A stretch of 64,000 nt of DNA from Larus michahellis (lineage: Eukaryota; Chordata; Aves; Charadriiformes; Laridae), in assembly GCF_964199755.1 (NCBI RefSeq), contig NC_133903.1, positions 54,509,739 through 54,573,738 on the forward strand. The letters are read 5' to 3'. The translations under genes were made by a program, and so were the position numbers. Below, one piece after another: positions 1 to 13,269 of the stretch. Below the pieces are notes generated by a model. It was not told the origin of the DNA. It ran no database searches and worked only from the letters and a program-made list of their open reading frames with translations. Within the stretch, counting starts at the first letter, position 1, and each line of letters starts with the position of its first letter.

Positions 1-3000
1 CAAGACTGGAATGATGGGATACAACACGCTTCGCTTACTGGGACATTCAGGAACTCAGAACTGACCTTTTTGGTGGTGGGGCTTCCACGTCCCATCTCTC
101 TGCCAAGCGGCCCCATACCCAGAAAATGTACTGAGATAAGGCAACTGGGAATCTGAAGCGCACACAGGGGAAGGGGTGAGTGCTCAGTGGGGACAGCGGC
201 GGGGACAACCCCTGAGGGGCCAGACATGGCGCTTGGCTTGCTCAGTACTGAACACCCAGCCCTGCTGAGAGCGAACAGGCAGCTTAGCTGGTTCCTCAGG
301 AATAACGTATTGACTGATTGGTTTTTATTGAGACATCTTAATGAGTGAACTTCATCTCTGCCAGCGTGGATCCTGCCTCCTGGTAACTCTCCTCTAGCCC
401 CACAAACACCGTATGAGCTGGACAGGGGTACTACACAGAAGTACGTCTGGTCTTACGCTGAGATGGAAACAACAGCATACACGCAGCTACGGAAGCATTA
501 TGATGCTGCAGAAGGACATGTTCCAATACAGTTTAATAAAGAATTTATTACCAATATATTTCCAATTAAAAATTAACACTTTCAGGCAAGATTTCAGGTA
601 TTATTAACCCACTATAATAAGTTTAACTCAGGAGTTTCTTCTGATGGAGTCAAGAAGAATTAGTAAGTACACGTGATGGCCAAAGTTCAGGCTGAAAATC
701 TGTTCTAGTTTAAAGCCTTCCAGCAAAAACGCAGTGTGACCTAGTCAGAAAGATACCTCGTAACTGACAGTCTTAAGATATTTTGAAACTGCTGTAGCAG
801 TCACTGATAGCTCCTATCTCCAATATTTAAAGATTCCAGAAGCAATAAACAGATACCGCGTGGCACCAGTGTTCTGTATATACCCTTGAGGTGCACCGCA
901 GTGGCTGAAGAAAGCACAGGCAGTAAATCAGGGCTCTGAAGACCACATCTGTGGTCTTTCTGAGAAACATAACAGCCGATCTCACGCTTCTTTTTATGCC
1001 ACTACTGTAAAAACCATCTTAGAAGCTTGCATCTGTTTGGTAGGTAGGTCTTAAAGTGATTTACCTTTGTGGATCTGAACTACATCCCATTTGAATTACA
1101 CAGTATAAGGCAAACCAAGAGCAGCATGGCTATTTCCTGTGAATAAGACAAATGCTACGTCTACCTCCACGAGTAAGCCAAACCGGAGGGCAGAGTGTGA
1201 AAATGTGATGGATCTATTCTTCCTTAAACAATGGAACTGGGGAGGGCTTCCAGCAGCCACCAACACAGCTCTTGGGACTTCCGTATGCTGCTTGCTTGAA
1301 TCTCTCATCCTCTGAACAAGTAACATTCACAGCAGCACATTCTGTGCCGGCATGAGATGGGCTACAGCTCAGTTTGGGCACCTCTGGGTACAACATCTCT
1401 TCTGCCTACAAGTTTTTGCTTTCACATGCACAGCCCATGAACCAGGAACTAGAGATTTCTCAGAAGACACCACTACAATATGGGAAATCCCAGAGAGAAG
1501 TACAGCTGTCCTATAAATAAGCATAAAAGAAAGAGTTGGAGACGCAACAGCCTTGCTCCAGGTGGAGCTGGCTTCATTGTAGACCACCTGGGCCCTGCAT
1601 CAACAGTAAACTCCACAAGCAAACCTGTCCTGTCGAAAAGACCACCTCTGCCTGCACACAGGCACTGCTGCCGTTTGCTTGGCTTGAAAACACGTGGAGT
1701 GGATTAGATCAAAAAGTACACAAAGGTGGCACATCTGTGCCACTGCCCGATGAACTCACCACACCGAGCTACGCAGGCAGAAACATGGTGAGCACCCACG
1801 GTGGTCATCCCAGGGCCATTTTATTCAACTTCGTGTCAGGGCTGCAGAACTCTTACGCCCTCACTTCTAGTACTTGTCTCTCGTGTGACAACTTCTATGA
1901 CTACAATCAAAAACCAGGAAAAATGGTCTGGCAGCAAATCCAGCTCTCCCCATTCCCAAGACCTTGATCTGTCACATTAACCCCTGGCAGGTGCACATCA
2001 CAGCTGGCAGAGAACCACAAGAGAGGAGCAATGTTTTCACGCCTGTCTTCAGATCCTGAGCGGGGTGGGATTGATGCCACTCCTCTACCTCCAACCTAGC
2101 CTTTTCCTTTGACCTCCTGTGTCTTTGTCCATGACCCTTCTCCATCACAGCTTCTGTAATTGCAGCTATTTGTATCTATAGCTTTCTCATTCAATGGCAT
2201 GAAAATGATACTCCTTTCACTACTGTCCACAGCCTCCTGAATAGCACCAGAGAAATTCATGGTTCCCACCTTCACCCTGATGCTAGTTACAGCTCGGAGA
2301 GGTACCACGGTCACCAAAGTCTGTCTGCTCAAACCTGTAAACAGAAAAACTGTGGTTCCCACCTGGAACCGTATGCCTAACTTGGAATATATATCTGCAG
2401 AAACCTGGTATTAGCTGGGAACTTCCTATAAATATTCTTAAAAAAAACCAAAAAACAAAACAAACAAAAAAAAACAAAACAAAACAAAACCCAAAACTTT
2501 GTAAAATACAAGACGTTTAACACCGCAAGTCTCAAATGGTTTTGCAGGTCCAAGGAGCTGTGCTAACATTAACTGGCTGGTTATCCCACACAAAAGGAAG
2601 GGAACTATTCTCTCCATGTCGCAGGCAGCGAGCGGGCAGGTCTGCCGCTCCCCGGTCTGCTGCTCCCCGATGCGGGGTGCGGGGCCCGGACGGGGCTGTG
2701 CGAGGGAGGGAAGGCGAACCGGGGGCCCGGCAGCGGGCAGCGGGGGCCGGCAGCCCCGCACCGAGCGGCCGGGAGCGCGGAGCCGCCCACTGTGCGACGA
2801 GCGGGGACTGCACAAAGCGCCCGGCCGGCCTTTGTTCGCGGGGAGCCGAACCAAACAGCCCTTTTCCTCCCTTTTTTTTTTTTTTTTTTTCCCTCTTCCC
2901 ACCACCCCCCCGCCGCTTTCCCCAGGGACGCGGCACGGCGCAGGGCGGACGCGGCGCACACACCCCCGCCCGCATCCCCCCACCCCTTTGTTGCGGCCGG

Positions 3001-3279
3001 GGGGAACCGCAGCCCCGCGACGCCGGCCTGGGCGGACCCTGCCGGCGGCCGGCCCCGGGGCTGCTCACGGCAGGCCCGGCGCCGCGGCCCGGCCCTGTCA
3101 GCAGCCCGAAGGCCGCCGGGCGCCCGCGGGCCGCGCCGGGCCCGTTCGCCCCCCGCCTCCCCTCGCCGGCCGGGCCCGGCAGCCCGCCCCTCCTCGGGAC
3201 CGGGACCGGGACCGGGCGAGCCCCCCGCCCCTCCGCACGCCCGGCACCGGGCGCTCCCCTCGCCCCGCGGCTGCGCTAC
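1..3279 (-). other. DOCK7: DOCK7 intron 1 (5' part of the intron)
   Basis: This stretch lies downstream, on the minus strand, of the DOCK7 first coding exon and begins with its GT donor at 3279-3278. I looked for the expected second-exon peptide (beginning TVAAEVRKQ in human) and did not see it, so exon 2 is probably beyond the window edge. Contents: non-coding, mostly unique DNA; an A-rich AAC/AAAAC tract at about 2441-2490; a run of 19 T at 2872-2890; and the intronic half of the CpG island from about 2620. Long open frames in the GC-rich part lack any recognisable domain and reflect base composition. Confidence 0.75.
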
Positions 3280-3650
3280 CTGCTGATTTTCTGGGCGAAG
3301 GCGCGGCGCTCGGCCATGGCCGCGCTGCGGGGCTCCGCGCGGCCGCTCCTCAGCGCCGGGGAGCCGGGAATGGGCGCCGTAATGCTCGGCGGAGGCGCGC
3401 ACCCGCGCGGCGCAGCCAGCCCAGCTCCCACCCCCGGCGCTCGCCCGCCTCCTCCCCCTTGCCGGGCAGGGGCCGCTCCTCGCAGACATACGGCGGGGCG
3501 GGCGCTGTGAGCGGCCCCGCAGCTCCGGGCCGGCCCCTGGGTCCCGCGGACCCCAGCGCGGCACCGGGCGGGGTGCGTGTGGGGGGCGCGCATCACGGAC
3601 GGGACCCGGCCCTCGGACAGTCACGCCCTGCGGGGCACCAACTCTCCCTT
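2620..3650 (-). promoter_or_regulatory. DOCK7: CpG island / promoter region of DOCK7
   Basis: The segment is strongly GC-rich with many CpG dinucleotides, in sharp contrast to both flanks. It spans the DOCK7 start codon on the minus strand. The transcription start and 5' UTR should lie between 3318 and about 3620, on the higher-coordinate side of the ATG. I see no TATA box, as is usual for housekeeping CpG-island promoters. Several GGGCGG-type GC boxes are present. The island ends abruptly where the CR1 element begins at about 3665. Confidence 0.8.
3280..3317 (-). CDS. DOCK7: DOCK7 coding exon 1 (dedicator of cytokinesis 7), partial gene
   Basis: On the minus strand the ATG at 3317-3315 opens the reading MAERRAFAQKIS, followed by the first two bases of an Arg codon. 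This matches the known N-terminus of vertebrate DOCK7. A good donor, CAG|GTAGCG, follows at 3280/3279, so the exon contributes 12 codons plus 2 bases. Reading on without splicing meets a TAG at once, which supports the splice. DOCK7 is a very large guanine nucleotide exchange factor of the DOCK-C group that activates Rac/Cdc42 in neuronal polarity and migration. The DHR1 and DHR2 domains lie in exons outside the window. The exon sits in a CpG island and points away from ATG4C, as in human. The identification rests on a short peptide, supported by synteny with ATG4C and by the CpG island. Confidence 0.9.
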
Positions 3651-3664
3651 CAGAGAGGGTAAAA

Positions 3665-4394
3665 ATCACAGAATCACAGAATGGTTTGGGCTGGAAGGGA
3701 CCTTAAAGCCCACCCAGTGGCACCCCCTGCCCTGGGCAGGGACACCTCCCACCAGCCCAGGTTGCTCCAAGCCCCGGCCAACCTGGCCTTGAACCCCTCC
3801 AGGGATGGGGCAGCCACAGCTTCTCTGGGCAACCTGGGCCAGGGGCTCACCGCCCTCACAGCCAACAATTTCTGCCTCACATCTCATCTCAGTCTCCCCT
3901 CTTGCAGTGTAAAACCCTTCCCCCTCGTCCCATGGCTCCCCTCCCTGCTCCAGAGTCCCTCCCCAGCTTTCCTGGAGCCCCTTTAGGGACTGGCAGGGGC
4001 TGGAAGGTCTCCCCGGAGCCTTCTCTTCTCCAGGCTGAACCCCCCCAGCTCTCTCAGCCTGTTCTCACAGCAGAGGGGCTCCAGCCCTCCCAGCATCTCC
4101 GGGGCCTCCTCTGGCCCCGCTCCAACAGCTCCGTGTCCTTCTGCTGTTGGTGCCCCAGGGCTGGAGGCAGCGCTGCAGGGGGGTCTCCCCGAGCGGAGCA
4201 GAGGGGCAGAACCCCCCCTCGTCCTGCTGCCCACGCTGCTGGGGATGCAGCCCAGGCTGCGGGGGGTTTCTGTGCTGCCAGCGCATATTGTCGGCTCGTG
4301 TCGAGCTTCTCATCCACCAACACCCCCAAGTCCTTCTCCTCAGGGCAGCTCTCCATCCATTCTCCAACCAGCCTGGATTTATGCTTGGGATTGC
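3665..4394 (-). mobile_element. CR1 LINE, 5'-truncated, ORF2 C-terminal part and 3' end
   Basis: The minus strand carries the C-terminal part of a CR1 ORF2 reverse transcriptase, with recognisable pieces such as [30 protein letters not shown] and FSLEKRRLRGDL in different frames. It is therefore frameshifted and dead. The 3' end is at low coordinates and shows the CR1 hallmark, two copies of an ATTCTGTG-like 8-mer (plus strand: atcacagaatcacagaatgg). There is no poly(A) tail, as expected for CR1. The 5' end is truncated near 4394, within the part encoding the NPKHK motif. The copy is GC-rich, moderately diverged and lies about 350 bp upstream of the DOCK7 start codon. Confidence 0.93.
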
Positions 4395-7300
4395 ACAAAC
4401 AGAAATCCTCCCTAACGGTGTTTTAGAAGATGGCTGGAATAGTGCGACAACCATCTTTCCATCCAAACAGGTCGTTACTACCAGTCCCTCCATAAACGTG
4501 TTGTATTTGAGGTGGTCATCCTGATGGGAAGGGGAGGGAGAGGGTGGGAAGTTAAAAAATAAAAAACAAAACCCACTATTTTGGGACTTCAAAAAAAGAC
4601 TGAGCCTAGGACACATTCTAGCAGATAATTCAAAGTCAACGTTATACGACATATGCTGTGCATTAATCTAAACCAGAGAACTATTAATAGTAATCCAGGA
4701 AGTGTCCAGAAGTAGCAAGGGTTAATTCATCCGATTCCATCTGTTTGCATTGTGTGAATGTTTCCAGCACATTGCGACTGCAACCCGAGTACACCAATTT
4801 TTCCACTAGCAGAAGCCACTGATTTCCAGCTGCATAGAATTATTCTGCTTTTTTGTTTGTATGTGTTTACACAGGGAATGTCAGGCCCCGAAATCTGCAA
4901 ATATATACATATGTGAATAATCCCACTGGAGTTAATCAGACTCTGTGCCTATATAAAGCGAATCCCATGTGGGTAAGATCGTGTCCTGCTACAGAAATGT
5001 ACTGTAATGTGCTACACAGATGCAGGCGCACACGTGCACGCAGATGGAGATGCCGCAAAGCAAAGACCGATTTTATGCCACAAGAAAGGGTTGCTCATCT
5101 CCGAGGGGAGGGGAGAAAATATCCCACAAATGCCTGCCAAGACAGAGACTTTTGCTCTTGATTTACTGCCTGCCTGTAGAGCTGCACACGGGGTAAGTCC
5201 ACCACTCAGCGCGGGCAGGATAAGTGAATGAGGTATTTACCTTCTCACATCCTCATGAGCTGGGGATGCCCCACCCCTGGAGATGCTGGTTGGATGGGGC
5301 TTTGAGCAGCCTGGTCTAGTAAAAGATGTTGGACCGGATGATCTTCAAAAGGTCTCTTCCAACCCAAACCACTCAACGATTCTATGATCTGAATCAATTC
5401 TCGTATATAGTGCACGTGCTTACAAGAGCAGAGCTACGCATGAGGGACCAACAGAAATGTTTCCTCTTTCCCATCCCCCATCCTGTATGGAATTTCCTTT
5501 CCAAAATGTCATCAATCTGAGACACAGGAGGCCTAATTTAGTCTTGCCTTTAGGGAAAACGGCATTGCCTAACTCCTTTATACTGAAACTGGGAATCCTG
5601 CAGTTCTGAAAAGGGAAATTCTTATCGCTGCCAGAAGGTGCAAAGAGCAGTCCAGCCCCACAAGCCTGATCCACTGAGCACAGAGTATGCAAGGTCGATC
5701 AAGAGGTCTCTTGGATTTTAGGTTTCATTTTCTCCTCCTGTCAGTTACTGTAACTAACAGAAGAACTTGATTAATTTGTGGGACACGTAAAGTCAGCTCA
5801 GTATAATCCCCAAAAGCTACATATAGCTTATTTAAAAGCCTTCTACAACTGGTTTGTTAGTGTGGGCTGTTTAAAGACCAAGGGTACACTTCAAAATGCA
5901 GTAACGACATGGGCGACTTTAGGTCTCAGTCTGATGAGCAGGTATGGCTCAGCTTGAAGCAGCCACCCCCCACCCACACATGCGACCTGCCTCGCCCTGC
6001 ACACAGCTGCTTCCTACATCTCCAAAGTCTATAGCACAGGGGCTTGCGGCAGCTAATTGCTGAGTTTTGATGCCACCTTTGCTCATCCATCAGTGTCCTG
6101 CTCTTCACTGACTTCAGCAGCTTAGAGCTTGGCCAGATGAGCTCTGGCAGACCCGATTCCAGCTGCCCACCCACCTCTGGGCTGGAGGCAACCGACGGAA
6201 GGGCAGTCAGATGAGACGCGCCTGACAGATGTGCTCTGACATCTGAAACCGCCAGGAAGGAAAGTCTGTGCATGGATACCAGCGTTTGGAACTGCTAGCT
6301 GAGGTGGGGACACACATCCTGCTCTGCCACCCTTGCCAGAGAGGCCACAATCCTGCTGGAAGAGCAGGACAATAAATGGGAGCAATCAAGCTTTAACCTA
6401 CCGCAGTAGCCTCTCCTTGCCAGTGAGGGGCCTTTGCACTGATTGTAGATCCTCACTGCAGTAGGCTACAGAGCTAAAATGGAGCAGGATGCAGGAACCC
6501 ACCTCTTTACAAATGATTTGTCAGTTATCTTGTTGAAGGACATAAATGTACAGAAGTATCAGCAGAGATGAAAAAAACCCCTAACTCTACCCTACCTAAT
6601 ATGGAACATCTATGTACAAAAAGAAAAAATATATGTATTTCCAATTCAAAGATACAAAATGGATATAAAACAGCTATCTATCAAATACAGTATATATTAT
6701 GTGCTCTCAATGGGAGGGTATCGCTTTGCGGATAAACAGGCTTTCTCCATATAGTTGGTCTAAATATGAACAAAATCCCTCAACTCACTTAGAAGTCAAC
6801 AAGTGAATTTCAGAAAAATAACATAAAGATTCCTCACTACTTCTCAGGTAGTAACAGCCCAGCAAAAGTCTACAAAGTCTGTGCCAATGACTTCAGTAAG
6901 AAATCGCTGAGGGTGACAGAAATGTACACGCGACCTTGTAAAGAGAACCAAGAGCTTCTGTAGATTGACTAAATTTTGCAGTCCAGGCAGCATTAACCAA
7001 AAGAAGTCAAGGAAAAAAGGGAAGAAATGTGAGGGGAAAAAAATGCAGCCTTTTACCATTATAAATCCCATAACGCCAAACACTGAAATTCATGGTATCA
7101 ACAAATCCTGCCTCCATATCGCTGGTAAGTCAGTGTGATTGATGTCGTGTCGTCGCTGTATTATTCCGAGTACTAAGGTGAGTGCTGCTGCTGACAGGCA
7201 CTGTGAGTCACATAACCTCTGTGTCTCTTGTTTTCTCATCTTAAAAGAGAATTAATGGAAGGAGACGTTTTGTCTGAAGAAACAAACTCATGCCTTCCAA

Positions 7301-10300
7301 AGAGGACAATGCGATCAACTGCACACAGAGATCTGTTACGTGGAATTTCAGTCTGCAAAAAAAATTTCTCCAGGCATCTCTTTAGGAGATAGCAACTTCC
7401 TCTGATTCAAAACCAACTATTATTTGGCAAATTTTACCCGCAGTAGAAAACTGAACTATTTTATTTTAAATTAGGGCAAAATTGTATGGAATTGATGATA
7501 TAGTTGTAGTGTTAGGCTGCTTATTTTCCATAAAGTTGTTTGTGTAGATCTATTGTCCTCAACGGTGACTGGTATCTCAGAACAAGAGTGGAGACAAATC
7601 AAGACTAACTTCAGTGGAGGGACTGATTAATACTGCAATTAATACGTCCATACAGCCCGGCTTAATTTAAATTAATGTTTGGATAGAGGTTACAACTAAA
7701 ATCTGGAACTTTATCAGCATTATCATCACCAATAATCAACTGCTGCTCCAGGTAGGTGGTCTCGGACAAGCTGGGGGGTGATCCTCACTCGTCCTGGGTG
7801 CGTTAGTACTCCACCAGGACACAGACTGAGCACATACTACCTTGGGAGTTGAGGGACACTGTGAAAGGTGATGGGTCTCTACCACAGCTGTTGCATTTCC
7901 CTTCTAGTTTACCTTGATGATTTGAGGGGCTGGGGGAAAAGCCCAGCAATTTATCAAAACATGGACTGTCATGTTGAAAGTCACCTTTTAGTCTTCTCTG
8001 ATAAATCATGTAACAAAAAGGTAAGGAATGAACAAGCGAGTCTACAACTGTGAGCTGTATTTGGGCTAAGCTCAAATATCTGATATCTAAAGGCCTAGGT
8101 TCATGGCCTAGACACAGTGCTCTATTAACACACATGTATCCATGAAACAACATCTCCCACACTGAAGGGGTGTGAACGAAGAAGCGTTTCAATCAATTCA
8201 CTTCAGTACCTGTCCATAAGCCACATGCATCCTTTAAAATACATGACTAAAATGCTTTTTTATGGAAAATGAATTTTACTCAGTCATAATCAAATTTAGT
8301 AAATGCACTGTGCGAACACAGATGTAACTTGTTGACCCTGATAGTTATACGGTTAGGCCCTGCCCTAAAAAAAGCTTCTGGATTGTAGCCATAAAATAAT
8401 TTTGCAAAAAGTGAACCAATCCTGTGTCTTCTTTGTTAGCAGTCTATTTACTCAGTCCATTGCTTCCTTGTTCTTCTTACATAAACTTCCTCAAAGCAAA
8501 CACACTGAAAACATTTTCCACTGAAAATGTGTCCTAACATAATTCAATAAACAATGTAGTAAATAAAGGACTGCAAATTCAGAGAGCCATCTACTGGCAG
8601 CTAAATGAAACGAATTAAATTCATTAAGGGCCAAATTTTCTCTGCCTCTCTTTGCAAATAATTTCTCTAAAGATAAGGAACTACACTTGGGTAATGTAAA
8701 CTGTACAGGCATAATTACCTTCTCAATACGCGTATGGCAAGAGTGAAGATGCTGGTGTTCTCAGCGCAAGAGAGAGCTCCTCGTTTGCCCAGTGCACACA
8801 GATTCTGTTGGGGGACTGAGAAACTAGGGAAGTAAAGAAAGAGCGAGGACTCCCCGAGTGCCTGCAGCCTGCACTACATCCCTCACATCCATGTTACTTT
8901 TATAGATGTCTCAAGCCAGGCATAGCAAAAGCCAATGACAGCAGAACTGGAAGCAGAGCCAAAGTGCCTCGAGTACAGCATTCCAAAGACCAGATTCATA
9001 GGGAATGGTGTTCTTCATCCCTGACATCTGAATATCACAAAGGATGCTCACAGCAAGGAAAGGAGATACCTTGTAGTTCTGGATACCAAATCAAATCATG
9101 CCAAATACTGCATGAAACAAAACAGCTGTGTGTCCAACATTCTGCCCGGAGCAACATCTCCCAGCCTGTGAGCCTGACCTCCAGGAGGATCACGCTTCCT
9201 CTCCCTGGGAGAAGCACGGCAGTTCCAGGCTCCAATGGGGGAAGCAGCGGTGGTGTCTGGTTGCTCCCTTTCTCCTGGACTTACCTGCAGTACTTTAGGT
9301 GGAGCAGCTGGGTAGACCAGCAGACACTGCAGCAGGAATGGTGGCCAGACTCATACTTCTACAGCAGCAAAAGCTCCTTTTGAGGGAGAAATGGAAATTT
9401 GAATCCTCAGCTGCACTAGCCTTTCTGCAGCCTTCCTCGTATGGCAGTATTTGATGTCTGCTTCATTTTTGCCTTTATTCTTTGTCTCCTGGCATTATTA
9501 CTTTCAGATTTCTTCATTTTAACAGATGGGTTCATGAACTTAAATCTCTGCAGATAAGGACTCACGGTCTTCCGAACTGAGCTTCCACTAATTTGTGCTC
9601 ATCTTTATCATTTTTGGGTAGTTTATGTTTCTACCCTGCATACAGCTTTCAATCTCTCCCAATTTAATACTCTGTAAATGCCACTAATGTGCTTTTTATT
9701 TTCTCTTCCAGATATTTTAACTAAGATCTTAAATTAAGGGTAGCCTTGGCACAGATTCCTACAGGTATCCTACTGCCGCCTCCTCTTCCCCAAACTAATC
9801 CTGGCGTAAGAGTAAGAAAATCTGGTTTCGGGTGCAGTGAGTGGTAGGAGCAGAAGCATGCTGGCTAAATCAGCAGAAACAAACAACCCAAAAGGAACCA
9901 GCAATCTAGCAAGGGGGTTTGCTCACACCGTCCCTTTCATCCTGCATTACTGCTTGAAAGGATGGTGCACAAATTGCTGCCAGAGTTGCTTCCACAGGCA
10001 GACGGACACACCAGACACACGCGAACAGGCTGACACCTGGGTAGCTAGGTGGGTCTAGTCTGGAGAAGGACCTCGGGGCCACCCTCATCAGCCAACGTAG
10101 TCAGAGACTGCGCATGAAGGTGGGAACGTCTCAAGAAGCAACTTGGGAGAATCCTTTGTTCCCTGAAAGGATCCCTCAAGCACGCATGCTGCTTTGTTGC
10201 TTTACAGTGTGCAGGCATTGACTATTAAACTTGAAGATCCTGACTTCTTTGTGAAGCCCATGACATTCTGCAGTAATGGGTTTGCTTCAGAGACAAAATA

Positions 10301-12975
10301 GTTGTCATAGCTTTTAGTTTTTAATCAATAATGCTTCTCATCTTTATAAAGCTCTGTATCATTTATCTAACCATTCTATTTCCAGTAGTGGCGCTAAGTG
10401 CAAGCAACCCTTCCACAAGCACATCTGAGGTTTTCTGTTCTTAAATGGGTGGGAGCAACCTTGTTGCAACCTATTTTAACAAGTAGTTCCGTGAGTGGCA
10501 GAATTAACACAGCCTGGATTACAGTGATCCCCCTTTATCCTCTTGCAGGGTCTCTTTTCACCTGAGCAGCTATTTCCACAAAAACCGGAGTACTTAGTAG
10601 CTCTGAGGCTCTGCAAACCTGATTAAATTGCACAGTGGTTTCAAAATTTTCCAGGGGGAAACAGATCACAGATGGCTTACTTCCCTAGGAAATGAAACTA
10701 AAAATAAATGAGGAAAAATTCCCTTCCCTATAGGAAGGGAGCTCCTGCACCCAAGGTCTTCTCCGTTTAGACAACAGACAAAGGGGTGTTTTGGAAAGCA
10801 CACACTGTCAGAGAAATGTTTAATGGGTTTTTCCAAATATATTGCAGATTATTGATGAATGATTAGATGACTTCCTAGAGGCAATCTACTAGTCTAGTGG
10901 CAGATACAGGAATAAAAGCTTCATTCCCCCGACTGCCCAGCAATTTGGTGTTATCTTACCCTTCTGCAGTATTTGGTGGGTAAATGTGGTGTAACTGTGG
11001 TGGTATCTCCAAGGGCATCTTCTCTAATTTTTAGTCTTCTTGGTGTTGCCACTTGGTGTTACTGCTTGGTTTATCTATTGAAAAAGCAAGGAACACAGAT
11101 TTTAAATATTCCCTTACTAGTACTATATTAATTTAGCACAAACAGAGCTCAAAGACGGTTTGCACGCCCTTTATGCTATTAAAATATTGAAAGTGTAAAT
11201 TCTGTGACATTTGTTAGAAGTTTGTTGAATGCAATATGTTCTCTCCCACTCCCTCTGCAGAATCTTCCCTAGAGAAATAGGAATTAGTGAATGTGAAGAA
11301 AACTCTGTCTTTACAGATAGTTATTTATGGTTGCCTGAGTAATTATTTTGCTATCAAAGCTTTGTTTTGCATGATTTGATTGATGCAAAAACCAGAAAAT
11401 AAATATCTTCATTCTCATAACCTGATTGCCTGAGGGATTTACAGTGTATATCCAGATGGCATATTGCGTGGCCTATCAAATCGGGGCACGGTTATTAAAT
11501 TTCAGAGCAGGAAGGTGCAGGCAACTAATTTCAGGCAAGGGAAAAGTAATTTCATTTGATCAACTTAATAATTCTTTGTTCAACATTTAGCCAAATCCAA
11601 ACCACGTTAGCTACTCAGCTCTCAATATTCGAGACCATACACAAACAGACAAGCACATTCATCTTTGTCTTCGAGAGTAAAAGCAAAGATGAAACTTTAA
11701 AGAACTATTCTTTCTAAAACAGGTCTTAAAATTCTGAAGGCAGGAGGCCTGCTTCCTTCTGCACTGACAGATTACCCACTACCGTGGGGCCAGTCTTTTA
11801 TGAATTTAGTACAAACAGCAAATGTTTTTTATTTTTAAATCTTTATCTTTGCTTGCAATATAAAGACATACATGGTGTGCTTGCCACTTTCTGCGTTACT
11901 ACCTCTCCTTTCCAGTTTTGAAAAGGAACAGTAACTACATGTGACCATTCTTCAGGATTTTTTAAATTTTATCATGGCAGTGTTGCTACTAGAACTCTGC
12001 TATACAGAGATGCTTGCTGCTCAGAGTTTGAAGGATTGCTTCAGGATGAGGACCGTGATCACTAATTTACAAGAACACAGAAATGAAGTGCTGTTAGCAA
12101 GGGCAAACAGTCAGCTGAAAGGCAGGGGAAAGGTTAGAAAGGTGATCTCCTACATCCCCCTTCAAGCCAAGAGCTAGCCCTTTGAAACAAGATGTCGTCT
12201 GCTTTAAAAATTCGTACCTACCATCCTCTTTACTCATCGACTGTACTGTATGAAATAAAACATATCCATGAGATTACATAAAAAAACCCAACAAGAAATA
12301 CATGAAACATCTATTGTTGTACTGAAGCCTTATTTTAGATCATGGGCTACAATCATGTGCCTATTATAAAAAATTAAACTCAGTCTGATCATCTCTGACC
12401 AGCAGAAGGCAGTAAAATCACAAAATGGAAAAAAACCACCCAACTTTCTTCCTGAACCCGAACTTGTGCTGTTGAGTCCCGAGGACTTTTATAGGATGTC
12501 AGGCAGTAACACCAGTTTCAGACATTCAACAAATTCAAGTCACATCTTTCCTAAATCCTGCACTTTTGTTTTTAAACCCTTGGCCCCTGATACAGCTAAA
12601 GATTATTTTTAAGCAGCTTAAGACAAACAGATTAACAAAGAACCTACTTTAGAAACAACTCCAAAAACCCTATCCCCTCAGCGTGTCTAGCCTAGAAGAG
12701 CAAGAGGAGATGCAGTTACTCTCGTGTATTTTCAGAAATTTTCAGAAAAGAAGGAAAGCAGCACGTTTAACTGGAAAACACCGCTGGCATGTGAACCACA
12801 CCTCTGGCGATAACAATGCTGGCGATTTCAATATTAGCGGCCTCCAGAGAATTTGGAGATTTTGGAACCATTTTGCTGCAGTGGAGTCAAAAGACAGAAA
12901 TTTAAAAAAAAAACAACAACAACAACAACAACAACAAAAACCCAAACAAAAAACCGCAAAACACCTTGGGAGGGC
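4395..12975. other. Intergenic spacer between DOCK7 and ATG4C promoters
   Basis: No coding exon recognised on either strand. Open frames are short and lack domain signatures. Apart from the small CR1 remnant at 5285-5389 the DNA is mostly unique and AT-rich, with an (AAC)-rich tract at about 12902-12950 just before the ATG4C CpG island. Regulatory elements shared by the divergent genes could lie here, but none can be asserted from sequence alone. Confidence 0.6.
5285..5389 (+). mobile_element. Short CR1 LINE 3' fragment with internal deletion
   Basis: The plus strand reads like the last hundred bases of CR1: ctttgagcagcctggtctag, then gatgatcttc, then ccttccaacccaaacc in slightly altered form, ending in tctatgat. 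The stretch encoding the usual CCCTGCCC...GGCAGGGG part is missing, so the copy is internally deleted as well as 5'-truncated. It lies in the opposite orientation to the larger CR1 at 3665-4394. Confidence 0.8.
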
Positions 12976-13212
12976 AGCAGGAGGCTCCGTGAGGGGCCGC
13001 GCGCCTCGGCCGCCGCTGATGGCGGGGCCGGGCCCTGACGGCGGGGCCGGCCTTCCGCCCACAACCTCGGGCCTCCGCCCGCCTTCCAGGGGGCTCGTCC
13101 CCAGCCGCAGCCCGGCCTGCCAGGGTGAGCCGGCCCGGCTCGGCCTCCTCCTCCTCGATCCTTCCTCCCTCCGCCACAGGCGGCGGCCGGGCACCCCCTG
13201 CCCTGCCGTCGG

Positions 13213-13240
13213 ACTACGGCTCCCAGCATGCCCCGCGCGG
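13213..13240 (+). promoter_or_regulatory. ZNF143/SBF-like promoter site (ACTACR-TCCCAGCATGC type)
   Basis: The plus strand reads ACTACGGCTCCCAGCATG followed by CCCCGCGCGG. This closely resembles the long ZNF143 (Staf) recognition element ACTACAATTCCCAGAATGC, common in CpG-island promoters of vertebrates. One mismatch lies in the ACTACA module and one in the CCCAGAATGC core (C for A), a frequent natural variant. Binding is inferred. Confidence 0.65.
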
Positions 13241-13269
13241 GCCCGCCGTCGGGCCTGGCCGGCTCCCGC

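Noticed and set aside
1-3279. Search for DOCK7 exon 2 (peptide beginning TVAAEVRKQ in human)
   Set aside because: No matching reading with an acceptor was found on the minus strand, so the exon is taken to lie outside the window.
2536-3669. Open frames of 320-350 codons on both strands across the DOCK7 CpG island
   Set aside because: They are Ala/Gly/Pro/Arg-rich, overlap in several frames, and run through the DOCK7 exon and its splice donor. GC-rich DNA has few stop codons by chance.
3983-4652. Apparent protein with [14 protein letters not shown]
   Set aside because: This is the decayed CR1 ORF2 end, frameshifted several times; not a host gene.
10030-10095. Possible CR1 scrap (ctggagaaggacctcggggcc)
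   Set aside because: Too short and too diverged from the CR1 segment to support without an alignment.
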